This document shows, piece by piece, positions 18,929-28,774 of a DNA stretch of 64,000 nt. A program made the translations under genes and the position numbers. The notes beneath the pieces were generated by a model, which worked only from the letters and a program-made list of their open reading frames with translations, searched no databases and was not told the DNA's origin. Origin of the DNA: Parashewanella curva. Its GTDB lineage: Bacteria > Pseudomonadota > Gammaproteobacteria > Enterobacterales > Shewanellaceae. The stretch spans positions 172,463 through 236,462 of the forward strand of contig NZ_ML014753.1 of the NCBI RefSeq assembly GCF_003675895.1. The letters are read 5' to 3'. Numbering within the stretch: the first letter of the stretch is position 1; each line of letters starts with the position of its first letter.

Positions 18929-19903
18929 ATGCAGGACGCGCTAGTTAATCTCATTGAACAAAATTTAGCTTATTATCAACAAGCGGCAATTTTATTTGTC
19001 GCTTTGATAATAGCGCATTTCATTCAGCTTCCGCGTCTGCAACAACCTTTATTTCTTTTTGGCAAACTGGCAAAGCAATTTGCAACTCATGTTAACCATC
19101 CACAACGAGCTTTGAGCCAAAGAAAAATTGCAGGCTGCCTTTCTGTAATCTTGCTCATACTTCCTTTTGCATTGTTAATTTATTTTTTCATCTCCTTAGC
19201 TCACTACCCATGGTTCTTTGAATTTCTGATTATTTACCTTTGCTTGCAAGACACTCGGATAGTCAGTGATAGCACTAAAATTGCCCAACTATGCCACCAG
19301 CAGAAAAAAGATTTAGCACGCCAAAAATTAGCGCATTGGACAGAAAGAGATACAAGGTCCCTTAGTTTAATTGGCATCAACAAAGCCTGTATTGAAACGA
19401 GCATCAGTTCAGCTCAATACAACTTTATCAGTGTTATTTTTGCATTCATAATTGGAGGAGTACCATTAGTCCTCACCTATAAAATGCTACATCAACTTGA
19501 TGAAGCTTGGCCTATCAATAATCCAAAGTTTCAAGGTTTTAATTATTTTCTCTATCACATTTTAAGAGTCTTTAACTTCATCCCTAGTATTATTTTTTCA
19601 GGAATGATGGCCGTAACTTGTGGTTGGAAAGGTTTGAAAATATGGTTACAACAAGCGTTAATTCCTCAACACATAGGCCAGCCTCAATTAACGTTTGCCC
19701 TTGTCGCTACAAAACTTAACATAGAGCTGGGTGGCCCTCAGCTATTTAATGGTATAAGAGTTAATCAAGCTAAATATTGTTCTGGACCAGCGCCAACACC
19801 TCAACATATTATTGATGTAGCAAAATTGCTCAGCAAAATCGAACTTTTTATTATCGCAGCTCTTCTAACCCGTATTGTCTTTTTTCCACTGAGCAAGTTT
19901 TAG
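18929..19903 (+). CDS. CobD/CbiB-family membrane protein
   Basis: 324 aa, five or so hydrophobic helices. The layout and the stretch VATKLNIELGGPQLFNGIRVNQ match the CobD/CbiB family, whose members join aminopropanol to adenosylcobyric acid in B12 synthesis. No other cobalamin genes are in the window. In Shewanella a homologue also follows mtnN alone, so a role other than de novo cobalamin synthesis is possible. Ends in a hairpin at 19903. Confidence 0.78.
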   Translation: MQDALVNLIEQNLAYYQQAAILFVALIIAHFIQLPRLQQPLFLFGKLAKQFATHVNHPQRALSQRKIAGCLSVILLILPFALLIYFFISLAHYPWFFEFLIIYLCLQDTRIVSDSTKIAQLCHQQKKDLARQKLAHWTERDTRSLSLIGINKACIETSISSAQYNFISVIFAFIIGGVPLVLTYKMLHQLDEAWPINNPKFQGFNYFLYHILRVFNFIPSIIFSGMMAVTCGWKGLKIWLQQALIPQHIGQPQLTFALVATKLNIELGGPQLFNGIRVNQAKYCSGPAPTPQHIIDVAKLLSKIELFIIAALLTRIVFFPLSKF

Positions 19904-19920
19904 AGGCCATATACGGCCTC
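19903..19920 (+). terminator. Hairpin after the CobD-like gene
   Basis: GAGGCC/GGCCTC with a six-base loop directly after the TAG stop. No T-run follows, so this is a weak candidate. Confidence 0.4.
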
Positions 19921-19999
19921 AACTTAAACACAATCCGTAATAAAAATATGTCATACTGACTATGTCGTTGTCCGTTTCTAGTTTATAGGAGAGCAAAGC

Positions 20000-21727
20000 T
20001 TGAGCGCTGAATGGATAAATAGTTTTTTTCTTATTTCTGCAATCTTGATCGCTATCAGCGTATTGCTCAGCCCCCTATCATCTCGTCTTGGTGTTCCTAT
20101 CTTATTGGTTTTTTTAGCCGTTGGCATCTTAGCTGGCGTGGATGGATTGGGCGGGATTGTATTTAATGACTTCTCTCTCGCATACCTTGTCAGCAACCTT
20201 GCTCTAGCCATTATTCTGCTTGATGGCGGATTACGAACACGGGTAAGTAGCTTTAAAATATCTCTTGGCCCAGCCTTATCTCTCTCAACCTTAGGTGTTG
20301 CGTTAACCACCATCATAACAGGTTCTATGGCCGCTTGGCTTTTTGATTTAAGCATAATGCAGGGGTTACTATTGGGAGCGATCGTTGGCTCTACTGATGC
20401 CGCAGTGGTGTTCTCATTAATGAAAGGATTGAGCATTAATGAAAGGGTAGAGGCAACACTGGAAATTGAATCAGGTAGCAATGACCCTATGGCGGTATTT
20501 CTAACCGTTACTCTTATTTCACTTCTATCTATGAGCCAAGCAGAATCCTCAGGCTTTATGATGATTTGGCATTTTATTCAAAACTTTGGAGTAGGAATCG
20601 CTTTAGGTATCGGTGGTGGCTGGCTACTTTGGCAACTCATCAACCATATACAATTAGACGAAGGCTTGTATGCCATTTTAGCCTTAAGTGGTGGATTACT
20701 AATTTATGCTATCAGCAATAGTCTAGGTGGCAGCGGTATTTTATCCATTTATCTCACTGGTGTGTGGCTTGGAAACCACCCGACCCGCGGACGCCACACT
20801 ATTTTGGCAGTACTCGATGGCGTGACTTGGATGAGCCAAATTGGTATGTTCTTAATATTAGGGTTACTGCTGACCCCATCATCACTAACCGGCATGATTG
20901 TGCCAAGTTTGTTATTGGCTTTTGGAATGATCTTTATTGGCCGCCCTATTTCAGTATGGGTAAGCTTATTGCCTTTCAAACATTTTAGTAAACGCCAACG
21001 CTGGTTTATTTCATGGGTAGGGTTAAGAGGAGCAGTTCCCATTATTCTTGCCGTCTATCCAATGATGGCAGGCCTACCTAATGCACAGCTTTACTTTAAC
21101 GTCGCCTTCTTCGTTGTTCTTGTTTCATTGTTAGCTCAAGGTTCAACACTTACTTATGCCGCAAAATTAGCAAAGGTTATTTTACCTCCGAAACCAGAAC
21201 CCATTTCTCGTTCAGGCATCGAGATCTACCCAAAAAGTGATTGGGAAGTTTTTGTTTACCAACTGGGCTCCAACAAATGGTGCATTGGTGAACCGTTAAA
21301 TTCTCTGAGTATGCCTAAAGGCACAAGAGTGGTCGCGTTGTTCAGAAATCAAAAAATGTTACAGCCATCCGCAAGAACTAAGCTAAAAAAAGATGATGTA
21401 CTGTGTGTTCTAGCAAAAGAAATTAACTTGACGGCATTAAGTGAACTCTTCAGCCAAGCTCCTGAGAGTGATATTGGTATTACACCGACTCGTTTCTTGG
21501 GGGATTTCTTTATTGATCCACAAACACCACTTTTACAACTGGCGCCTATGTATGCCATAACGCTTACCGAAGAGTATCAAAATTGGAAAGTACAAGACTT
21601 ATTTGATAGTAAGGTTGGTGAGTCCCCTGTAATAGGTGATCAGTTTAAATGGCAATCCCTACGCTGGATTGTGGCTGAAATGCAAGATGATAAAATTAGC
21701 CGCGTAGGGATACAATTGCCTAAATAA
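20000..21727 (+). CDS. nhaP2: K+/H+ antiporter, NhaP2/CvrA type
   Basis: 575-aa inner-membrane CPA1-type antiporter. Twelve or so helices fill residues 1-400. The ion-binding region shows [16 protein letters not shown] and [17 protein letters not shown] cytoplasmic TrkA-C-like domain begins at about residue 405 ([26 protein letters not shown]-like), and a further C-terminal domain ends the protein. E. coli and Vibrio homologues export potassium and guard cell volume. Start TTG is supported by AGGAGA seven bases upstream. Confidence 0.9.
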   Translation: MSAEWINSFFLISAILIAISVLLSPLSSRLGVPILLVFLAVGILAGVDGLGGIVFNDFSLAYLVSNLALAIILLDGGLRTRVSSFKISLGPALSLSTLGVALTTIITGSMAAWLFDLSIMQGLLLGAIVGSTDAAVVFSLMKGLSINERVEATLEIESGSNDPMAVFLTVTLISLLSMSQAESSGFMMIWHFIQNFGVGIALGIGGGWLLWQLINHIQLDEGLYAILALSGGLLIYAISNSLGGSGILSIYLTGVWLGNHPTRGRHTILAVLDGVTWMSQIGMFLILGLLLTPSSLTGMIVPSLLLAFGMIFIGRPISVWVSLLPFKHFSKRQRWFISWVGLRGAVPIILAVYPMMAGLPNAQLYFNVAFFVVLVSLLAQGSTLTYAAKLAKVILPPKPEPISRSGIEIYPKSDWEVFVYQLGSNKWCIGEPLNSLSMPKGTRVVALFRNQKMLQPSARTKLKKDDVLCVLAKEINLTALSELFSQAPESDIGITPTRFLGDFFIDPQTPLLQLAPMYAITLTEEYQNWKVQDLFDSKVGESPVIGDQFKWQSLRWIVAEMQDDKISRVGIQLPK

Positions 21728-21738
21728 GGTAAGTGACT

Positions 21739-22332
21739 TTAAAAGCGATAACCAACGTTAAAAGTAAATGATTGAGTCTTAGCGACTTCCATAGGCTGAT
21801 AGTCAAAATCAATCCCTAAACTTAAACCTGAATCGAACTGATATTTCCATCCTAATCCTACGAATGCATTAGCACCTGATTTGGTATAGCCGTTGTACAC
21901 TCTTTTCACACCATTTGGTTCATCTTTTTCAACGTCAATAATGGTATATTTCACATTATATTGCTGGATACCTAATTTAGCTTGAAGCAGGTTACGTCTC
22001 GATAGTGACCAATTATATACACCTGCTAAACGCATGCTTTTAACTTTATCGAATTCAAATTCTTGCCCAAAGATACGTCCGAATGCCGCGTAAATTGATG
22101 GTGGCGAGCCATATCGATAGCCGACTTCAAGAGCCCAATCTTGATTAAATCGATACTGATAAGCAATGTCATGACTCATCAATGAATAGTCTTCATTAAA
22201 CTTAAGTTTAGAGGTTGTTTGAATAGTCCCTAATGATAAACCTGTAGAGATATGGTGATGTTCTATTTCATCCGCAGCTGCAGAAAAAGAAAAAATGCAG
22301 CACAGGGCTGCAAAAGATAATGTGTTTTTCAC
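21739..22332 (-). CDS. Outer-membrane beta-barrel protein, copy 1
   Basis: 197 aa. Signal peptide cleaved near residue 20 (SAAADE), then about eight predicted strands with alternating aromatic residues and a terminal Phe (NVGYRF), the signal for Bam insertion. Resembles OmpA/OmpW-like small barrels. Start is GTG with GGAAG four bases upstream. It is a paralogue of the next gene: both have YRYxxxxxWxxExGYxS and end FNxGxRF. The role is unknown; small barrels often give permeability or adhesion. Confidence 0.75.
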   Translation of the reverse strand: MKNTLSFAALCCIFSFSAAADEIEHHHISTGLSLGTIQTTSKLKFNEDYSLMSHDIAYQYRFNQDWALEVGYRYGSPPSIYAAFGRIFGQEFEFDKVKSMRLAGVYNWSLSRRNLLQAKLGIQQYNVKYTIIDVEKDEPNGVKRVYNGYTKSGANAFVGLGWKYQFDSGLSLGIDFDYQPMEVAKTQSFTFNVGYRF

Positions 22333-22390
22333 TTAACTTCCTTTGTTAACAACATTAAAACAAAGTTAAGTTAACAATTTTGATACACAA

Positions 22391-22942
22391 TTAAAAGCGA
22401 TAACCAAAACCAAGGTTAAAGGTTTTTAAATCCACTTTATCCATTTTGCTGTAATCGTAAAAGAAATTTATTTCACCACCGAAATCAAACTGATACTGCC
22501 AACCTATGGCGCCATAAACCCCTTCACCGGTTTTGGTATAAGTTCTGGTTTCTGTATTAGAAACTTTCTGGTCAAACTCAGTGGAATAACGTTGAGCACC
22601 CAATTTAAAAACAATTCGATTTCGCTCAGAAAGAGGTTGTGAGTAAACACCCGCTAACCTAAAGCTATCTAGAGCATCTAGCGCAGAAATGTTAAGAACA
22701 TGATTGAAGATTAACTCTAGGGGCTCTGTATCTACCGATTTATAACCGGCTTCAATGCCCCAGTTGTTATCAAGCTGGTATCGATATGAAAAATCCAAAC
22801 CGATTTTACCATTATCTGTTTCAATTGTTTTGCTATTGCTTGAGGTATCGCCTAAGTTCAATGCAATCGCCAAAGCATGGTTATCTTCAGCTAATGCATG
22901 AAAAGAAGAACAAACCAGTAAAGCCGCTAAACAGTATTTCAT
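22391..22942 (-). CDS. Outer-membrane beta-barrel protein, copy 2
   Basis: 183 aa, signal peptide MKYCLAALLVCSSFHALA. The ORF is open further upstream, but the ATG at 22942 with GGAG eight bases before it and a proper signal peptide fix the start. Eight-strand pattern ending FNLGFGYRF. Shared spacing with the gene 59 bases downstream (YRYQLDNNWGIEAGYKS; SFRLAGVYSQPLSERN) shows tandem duplication followed by strong divergence. Confidence 0.75.
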   Translation of the reverse strand: MKYCLAALLVCSSFHALAEDNHALAIALNLGDTSSNSKTIETDNGKIGLDFSYRYQLDNNWGIEAGYKSVDTEPLELIFNHVLNISALDALDSFRLAGVYSQPLSERNRIVFKLGAQRYSTEFDQKVSNTETRTYTKTGEGVYGAIGWQYQFDFGGEINFFYDYSKMDKVDLKTFNLGFGYRF

Positions 22943-23069
22943 AACACTTTCTCCGATAAATAGACTCTCATACCAATTTGCATTCAGTATAGTTAAGAGT
23001 TTCAAAACACCAACTGAAAATGCCTGCATTTATTAGAGTAAAAGCGTTTAGAATAAATGGTATCAGGTG

Positions 23070-23996
23070 TTACTTGTATAAATTCGGGTTATCGTCATCA
23101 GGTCGAGTTTTAAAACGACGATGTAACCACATCCATTGAGCAGGATTGCGACTGATCAACTCTTCAATGATTTTATTACCACGAAGCGCATCATCTATTT
23201 CATTTTCTCCTGGAAAGTCCTCAAGAGGTGGCATTAATTCTACACTGTATCCAGTATCACCTTCATTTCTCTCAACAAACATTGGTACCACTTTAGCTTT
23301 ACCCAATTTAGCCAATGTCGTCGCGCCAGTAATCGTAGCAGCTTCTTTAACGCCAAAAAATGGAATGAATACGGCGCTAGAACGGCCAAAATCTTGATCT
23401 GCGGTGTACCAAATCAACTCAGCATTTCGCAAAGCTTTAACCATTTTACGCATATCACGCTTTGGAATGAGGCCTTTATTCGAACGTAAACGACCTTTTA
23501 CTTGAAGGTATTCCATAACAGGGTTGTTATGAGGGCGATAAACCCCAACTCCCGGATTAAACTGACCAATGATCCTTGCGCCCATTTCTAATGGTAAGCA
23601 ATGCACTGCGAATAAAATGACGCCATGACCCGCGTTAATGTTATCAGTTACATGATGAGCACCTTTCAAGCTCATGTGCTTTTGCACTCGACTATCACTC
23701 CACCACCATGCATTGATTGAGTCAAAAATCGCTTTTCCGGTTTCTTCGAAGTTGCTTAGCAGTAGCTTTTCTTGCTCCTCTTTCGGCATGTCAGGAAAAC
23801 ATAATTCAAGATTTCGCTTGGCCGTTTTTGCACGCTTACCTATTAGCTTTAACGCTAATCGACCAATTCCTGCTCCCAATTTCATTTGTAAAGAAAGCGG
23901 TAACAATAAGGTTAAACGAACTAGGCCAACACCAAACCAGACCAACCAAAACTTAGGGTGTAATAATCGAAAAGAAAAATCAGCCTTATCTACCAC
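23070..23996 (-). CDS. Lipid A acyltransferase, LpxL/LpxM family
   Basis: 308 aa. One N-terminal membrane helix (FWLVWFGVGLVRLTLLLPL), then the acyltransferase domain. The catalytic HX4E motif is HCLPLE at 132-137. The substrate region GVGVYRPHNNPVMEYL and WYTADQDFGRSSAVFIPFFG agree with lauroyl/myristoyl transferases that add secondary acyl chains to Kdo2-lipid A. Whether it is LpxL or LpxM cannot be fixed from sequence alone. Start is GTG. It is divergent from hldE, so two LPS-core genes share one control region. Confidence 0.9.
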   Translation of the reverse strand: MVDKADFSFRLLHPKFWLVWFGVGLVRLTLLLPLSLQMKLGAGIGRLALKLIGKRAKTAKRNLELCFPDMPKEEQEKLLLSNFEETGKAIFDSINAWWWSDSRVQKHMSLKGAHHVTDNINAGHGVILFAVHCLPLEMGARIIGQFNPGVGVYRPHNNPVMEYLQVKGRLRSNKGLIPKRDMRKMVKALRNAELIWYTADQDFGRSSAVFIPFFGVKEAATITGATTLAKLGKAKVVPMFVERNEGDTGYSVELMPPLEDFPGENEIDDALRGNKIIEELISRNPAQWMWLHRRFKTRPDDDNPNLYK

Positions 23997-24087
23997 GAGT
24001 GACTCACTACAAAATAAAAATTAGTAACATTTTAACTCATCTACGGTAAAATCTAACCTTATTATTTCTTGTAAAAGATTAAATACC

Positions 24088-25518
24088 ATGAAGGTTTCTC
24101 TTCCCGCGCTGGAAAATGCAAAAGTGCTCGTCGTTGGCGATGTGATGTTAGACCGCTACTGGACAGGCCCAACAGGGCGAATTTCTCCAGAAGCACCTGT
24201 GCCTGTAGTAAAAATTGATCAAAGTGAAGACAGACCGGGTGGAGCGGCCAACGTTGCCCTCAATATCGCCAGCCTAGGGGGACAAGTTCAACTAGCAGGA
24301 ATCATTGGAGAAGATGAAACAGGTCGCTCATTAACAAAATCATTAGAGGCACAAGGTGTAACGCCTAAATGGCATTCCGTTTCTCAACTACCAACCATCA
24401 CCAAGTTAAGAGTTCTTTCTCGTCATCAGCAATTGATCCGTTTAGATTTTGAAGAACCTTTTACAGAAGATGATAGCGAAGCATTACTGACTAGTTCAGA
24501 AAAGCATCTGGATAGTGCTTCTGTAGCGATTTTATCCGATTACGCTAAAGGAGCCATCTACAATCCAACAGCGTTTATTGCTAAAGCAAAATCAAAGAAT
24601 GTTAAAGTGTTAGTCGACCCCAAAGGCAGTGATTTTTCTCGCTATCAAGGCGCAAGCTTGATCACTCCTAACCTATCAGAATTTGAAGCAGTTGTTGGTA
24701 AAGTTGCAAATGAACATGACTTGCAACAAAAAGCGGAACAACTTCTAAATGACTTTGATATCGAAGCTATTTTGATCACTCGTTCAGAAAAAGGCATGAC
24801 TCTTGTCAGTCGTTCCGAGCCAGTATTACATATCCCAACTGTAGCCCGTGAAGTTTATGATGTGACAGGGGCTGGCGATACTGTAATTTCAACATTAGCC
24901 GCTTGTTTGGCGGCTGGCAGTGATTTAGCTCAGGCCTGTTTGATAGCCAATACCGCAGCAGGCATTGTGGTCGGTAAGCTTGGGACATCAACAGTTTCAC
25001 GTATCGAGCTTATTGAAGCATTAAAGACTCATCACGGAGAGTCAGGCTTAGGTGTTGTATCTGAACATCAGCTATTAGATACCCTGCAACAAGCTAAGGC
25101 TAAAGGTGAGAAGATCGTAATGACCAATGGTTGCTTTGATATTTTGCACGCAGGTCATGTCAGCTACCTTTCTCAAGCTCGAAATTTAGGTGACAGACTC
25201 ATCGTTGCAGTAAATTCAGATGATTCGGTTAAACGCCTAAAAGGTGAAGAGCGTCCTATCAATACATTAGATAGACGAATGGCAGTATTGGCTGGGCTGA
25301 ATGCGGTTGATTGGGTTGTACCTTTTAGCGAAGATACGCCACAGCGTTTAATTGCAAACTTACTTCCGGATTTACTGGTTAAAGGTGGTGATTATCAAGT
25401 TGAAGACATTGCTGGCGGTAAAGAAGTGATAGCCGCAGGTGGTAAAGTGAAAGTTCTTTGTTTTGAAGATGGTATTTCTACTACCGCCATTATTGAAAAT
25501 ATTATGGCTAATCAATAA
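24088..25518 (+). CDS. hldE: Bifunctional heptose kinase/adenylyltransferase
   Basis: 476-aa fusion making ADP-D-glycero-D-manno-heptose for the LPS inner core. N-terminal ribokinase-type kinase (about 1-315) has [17 protein letters not shown] and the catalytic [12 protein letters not shown]. The C-terminal cytidylyltransferase-like domain starts near residue 340, with [10 protein letters not shown] (HxGH) and [18 protein letters not shown]. Both halves are intact. The stop overlaps the next ATG (TAATG), so the HEXXH protein is cotranslated. Confidence 0.96.
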   Translation: MKVSLPALENAKVLVVGDVMLDRYWTGPTGRISPEAPVPVVKIDQSEDRPGGAANVALNIASLGGQVQLAGIIGEDETGRSLTKSLEAQGVTPKWHSVSQLPTITKLRVLSRHQQLIRLDFEEPFTEDDSEALLTSSEKHLDSASVAILSDYAKGAIYNPTAFIAKAKSKNVKVLVDPKGSDFSRYQGASLITPNLSEFEAVVGKVANEHDLQQKAEQLLNDFDIEAILITRSEKGMTLVSRSEPVLHIPTVAREVYDVTGAGDTVISTLAACLAAGSDLAQACLIANTAAGIVVGKLGTSTVSRIELIEALKTHHGESGLGVVSEHQLLDTLQQAKAKGEKIVMTNGCFDILHAGHVSYLSQARNLGDRLIVAVNSDDSVKRLKGEERPINTLDRRMAVLAGLNAVDWVVPFSEDTPQRLIANLLPDLLVKGGDYQVEDIAGGKEVIAAGGKVKVLCFEDGISTTAIIENIMANQ

Positions 25519-26357
25519 TGCTGTCTGGGTTGCTGTTAACGGCCAGTTTTTGGGTAAATATTGAAGATAAACAAGCGTTAATCTGTAATATCAATCGCCT
25601 AAGTGAGTGCATACAGCAACTCCCCACCTCAGTTCAACAGACCGTATCTTCACAAAACATTGCACATAATATGGCATTTCGCGATGCCATGGTCATTTCC
25701 TTTAAGGATAAAACGTTATCCGGAGTCATTTTTTTAAACCCTAAAGCCACTGCCAGTGAAGTATACAGCTTTATTGAAGGAAGCAAGGTTCAGCTAAAGC
25801 TGAAACAACCATTGCAACTTAGCCTATGGCATGAACAAGGGCATTTACAAAATAATCAAATCATCGCACCTTTGCTAAAAAGACCACTGACAAAAAGCGA
25901 ACACGAGAGCTTTGCTGATCTATACACAGTGTGGGAAAGTGTCAACAAAACCAAAAGCTTAGAACTCGCGTGGCAACAATATCATCGCCGCAACTTAAAT
26001 GTGATAAATCAGGAATCTGATTACTCTCACTGGAGCGTGCCTCTGTTGTATTATGTACTCGAACACTATAACGCTGAAGACATCTTAGCGTTTCCTTCTT
26101 ATACAGAGTTTGCCAGTGATCTTTTAATCCATTACTCCCCTTTAAGCCAAGATGAACGTCGTGAGTTTCGTTCCCTCATAAAACATTTGTTTCATTCCCA
26201 TAGCACGTTTAATCAGCGTCGGTATTTGTCGTGGCGGCGTGAAAAATTCAGTGCCTATTTAGCTCCCACCTTGGATGCATTGCTCGATAAAAAGCAAGCT
26301 CGCACATTGCTTAAAAGCCTTGCACTACCTTTAGCCAATAATCTGAATCACCCCTGA
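25518..26357 (+). CDS. Unknown protein with HEXXH motif, coupled to hldE
   Basis: 279 aa. A short hydrophobic N-terminus (LSGLLLTASFWV) may act as a signal or anchor. HEQGH at residues 105-109 fits the zinc metallopeptidase HEXXH pattern, and ESFAD at 130-134 could give the third ligand, as in gluzincin-like folds. The rest is helical, with no other recognised domain. The start codon overlaps the hldE stop by one base. A conserved Shewanella neighbour of hldE is my recollection, not checked. A cell-envelope peptidase is a possible role but unproven. Confidence 0.65.
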   Translation: MLSGLLLTASFWVNIEDKQALICNINRLSECIQQLPTSVQQTVSSQNIAHNMAFRDAMVISFKDKTLSGVIFLNPKATASEVYSFIEGSKVQLKLKQPLQLSLWHEQGHLQNNQIIAPLLKRPLTKSEHESFADLYTVWESVNKTKSLELAWQQYHRRNLNVINQESDYSHWSVPLLYYVLEHYNAEDILAFPSYTEFASDLLIHYSPLSQDERREFRSLIKHLFHSHSTFNQRRYLSWRREKFSAYLAPTLDALLDKKQARTLLKSLALPLANNLNHP

Positions 26358-26553
26358 ACAATTGGTTGAATTAAAAGCAAAACCCGCTCCCCTTTGATAA
26401 GCTCAGAATCAACTTAATATCAGTCATTGTTAATCAGTAAGAGAAGAGAGATTACTGAGTCCTTGTCAAAACGCTTTTATCAAACAGGTTTCGATAAAAA
26501 CGTGAAAGCTCGAGGAAACAAATCTGTTGATTGTTGAATTAGGAAACTGATCT

Positions 26554-27012
26554 ATGGCAAAACGATCTAAGTCTCAGACAGAATTAACCATAAACCAAAT
26601 TAAAGATGAGGCATTTAAACAAATCATAGAAATCGGATTTGATAATATGTCGTACACGACCCTTTCACAAGCAACAGGGATCAGTCGAACGGGGATCAGT
26701 CATCACTTCCCTAAAAAAACCGATTTCTTGGTTAAACTAGATGACAGAATTGCTGAGCTCTTTGTTGGAGCACTCGATTTCACATCTATTAATAGCCTCG
26801 AAGCATCTTGGTTCAAATCATTTGATGAGCCAGAGTCAAAAGCCGTACTTTCACTCTTCTTTCGCCTATGTGGCAATGAGTATTCATCAATTAGTCAATT
26901 TCAAGCAATAGAAAACAGTCTTGAAGAAGCCAAAAAAAAGCTAGGTGAAGAAGGTGAGAAACTCCTGAAATTTTTAATTGGATCAGCAGCTGTAAGTTTG
27001 CTTAGTTATTGA
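26554..27012 (+). CDS. TetR/AcrR-family regulator, short
   Basis: 152 aa. The N-terminal helix-turn-helix (YTTLSQATGISRTGISHHFPKKTDFL) near residues 32-58 matches the TetR family. The C-terminal ligand domain is about 90 aa, shorter than the typical 130, so the binding pocket may be reduced. Its 3' end overlaps a convergent methyltransferase gene by seven bases. The target is unknown, possibly its neighbours. The 196-bp gap upstream holds only its likely promoter region. Confidence 0.8.
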   Translation: MAKRSKSQTELTINQIKDEAFKQIIEIGFDNMSYTTLSQATGISRTGISHHFPKKTDFLVKLDDRIAELFVGALDFTSINSLEASWFKSFDEPESKAVLSLFFRLCGNEYSSISQFQAIENSLEEAKKKLGEEGEKLLKFLIGSAAVSLLSY

Positions 27013-27677
27013 ATAGCTTTACGTGCGACAAAAATAGCTACACACCCAATGGTATAGAGTTCTACATCATCAAAGTAATGCTTTAATCCCGCTTTCAGGC
27101 TAGAGACATCATCCCCGATATTACTGAAAGCGCCTTTTTCATTATAAAAATTCATCAATTTGCTTGCTACGGATGTTTTAGGTAATCCCTCTCCGATTAT
27201 AGTGCTACCAAATAGCACTCCATCAGGCGTAATATGTTCGGCTAAAAAGCCAAAAGCCTGGCATTTTTCAGCCATGCTCCCGGGCAAGCAATGAAGCAAA
27301 TAATTAATGCTGATGGAATCAAACTTATCTCCTTTTAACGAAATTGGCTCCAATACGTTACCTTGATTAATTTCTGGTGAAAAACGGCGAACCCTTTGTG
27401 CTGTAGCAGCTAAACTGTTTGGGTTTAGATCTAATAATGCCACTCTACGTGGTTTGTTTTTCAAGCACTTATCCAAAAAATACCCAGTACCTACCCCGAC
27501 GTCGAGATGATTGTCACTGACGTGTTCAGAAAATAAAGCTCGAAGATGTTTGGTGGGACAACGCCAAATAAAACGATTTGAAATGCCAAGCACCCAAATG
27601 TCATAGATCATTAAAATTTTTTTAGAGTAAATAGCCTGACCGGCATCAATGGTTTCTGGTGATATTTTAGAACTCAT
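27006..27677 (-). CDS. Class I SAM-dependent methyltransferase
   Basis: 223 aa. The SAM-binding motif I is HLDVGVGTGYFLDKCL, followed by ALLDLNPNSL (motif for the ribose-binding acidic residue) and INYLLHCLPG (post-I region). An ATG at 27677 is chosen over an upstream TTG; the ribosome site is weak in both cases. The substrate is not predictable; general small-molecule or lipid methylation is possible. Confidence 0.82.
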   Translation of the reverse strand: MSSKISPETIDAGQAIYSKKILMIYDIWVLGISNRFIWRCPTKHLRALFSEHVSDNHLDVGVGTGYFLDKCLKNKPRRVALLDLNPNSLAATAQRVRRFSPEINQGNVLEPISLKGDKFDSISINYLLHCLPGSMAEKCQAFGFLAEHITPDGVLFGSTIIGEGLPKTSVASKLMNFYNEKGAFSNIGDDVSSLKAGLKHYFDDVELYTIGCVAIFVARKAIQ

Positions 27678-27765
27678 AACACTACTCAAACTGCAGTAAT
27701 GCTGATAAGCATAGCATTAAGAATATGAATATTTGCTTGATAATAAATTAAGAATACTTAAAAGA

Positions 27766-27850
<85 letters not shown>

Positions 27851-27887
27851 ATAGACAAGATTGCACTTTTACTAAAGTACGAAAATA

Positions 27888-27962
27888 TGGCTGGGGTACC
27901 AGGATTCGAACCTGGGAATGCCGAGATCAAAACCCGGTGCCTTACCGCTTGGCGATACCCCA
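27888..27962 (-). tRNA. tRNA-Gln (anticodon TTG), copy 3
   Basis: 75 nt, encoded CCA, anticodon TTG in loop TTTTGAT. Matches the Gln copies at 28206 and 28308. Confidence 0.97.
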
Positions 27963-28004
27963 ATATTGGGTTTATTTAATTCAAACCAAGCAGCCTAAAT
28001 TAAA

Positions 28005-28089
<85 letters not shown>

Positions 28090-28122
28090 ACGGAGTCTCT
28101 ATATTTTACATCCTAGAGAAGA

Positions 28123-28199
28123 TGGTAGCTATGGCGGGACTTGAACCTGCGACCCCAGCATTATGAGTGCTGTGCTCTAACCAGCTGAGCTACATAGCC
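28123..28199 (-). tRNA. tRNA-Met (anticodon CAT, elongator), copy 2
   Basis: 77 nt, encoded CCA, anticodon CAT. It starts GGCTATG like elongator Met tRNA, not the initiator. Its acceptor stem ends CATAGCT, so the first pair is G·U. Confidence 0.97.
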
Positions 28200-28205
28200 G
28201 TAATA

Positions 28206-28280
28206 TGGCTGGGGTACCAGGATTCGAACCTGGGAATGCCGAGATCAAAACCCGGTGCCTTACCGCTTGGCGATACCCCA
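28206..28280 (-). tRNA. tRNA-Gln (anticodon TTG), copy 2
   Basis: 75 nt with encoded CCA. Only six bases separate it from the Met copy, so processing must be precise. Confidence 0.97.
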
Positions 28281-28307
28281 TTAAATCATATTGGCGCTTA
28301 CTTAAAA

Positions 28308-28382
28308 TGGCTGGGGTACCAGGATTCGAACCTGGGAATGCCGAGATCAAAACCCGGTGCCTTACCGCTTGGCGATACCCCA
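28308..28382 (-). tRNA. tRNA-Gln (anticodon TTG), copy 1
   Basis: 75 nt with encoded CCA, same sequence as the other Gln copies. Confidence 0.97.
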
Positions 28383-28433
28383 ATCTAAGAAAGCTTATTT
28401 AACAATTTAACGTTAACAAAGTAAATTATTAAA

Positions 28434-28518
<85 letters not shown>

Positions 28519-28551
28519 ACGGAGTCCCTATATTTTACATCCTAGAGAAGA

Positions 28552-28628
28552 TGGTAGCTATGGCGGGACTTGAACCTGCGACCCCAGCATTATGAGTGCT
28601 GTGCTCTAACCAGCTGAGCTACATAGCC
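28552..28628 (-). tRNA. tRNA-Met (anticodon CAT, elongator), copy 1
   Basis: 77 nt with encoded CCA, first gene of the cluster, just after the promoter. Same sequence as the Met copy at 28123, including the G·U first pair. Confidence 0.97.
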
Positions 28629-28661
28629 ACTTTGTTTTGCTCCTCGTGAGGAACGGGGCGT

Positions 28662-28690
28662 ATTATGCTTATTCGCCCCAAGCAGGTCAA
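28662..28690 (-). promoter_or_regulatory. Promoter of the tRNA cluster, stringent type
   Basis: On the minus strand: -35 TTGACC, a 17-base spacer, -10 CATAAT, then a GC-rich discriminator ACGCCCCG. This is the pattern of stable-RNA promoters under ppGpp control. Confidence 0.82.
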
Positions 28691-28774
28691 CTGCTTTTTT
28701 ATCAAAAACACGCCTAATCTCATCAAACGGTCATGAATTGGGCAAGACACTTAAAATTTGTCTAATTTTGCTTA

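Noticed and set aside
28167-28402. Overlapping ORFs with repeated peptide segments
   Set aside because: They are translations of repeated tRNA-Gln and tRNA-Met genes, not proteins.
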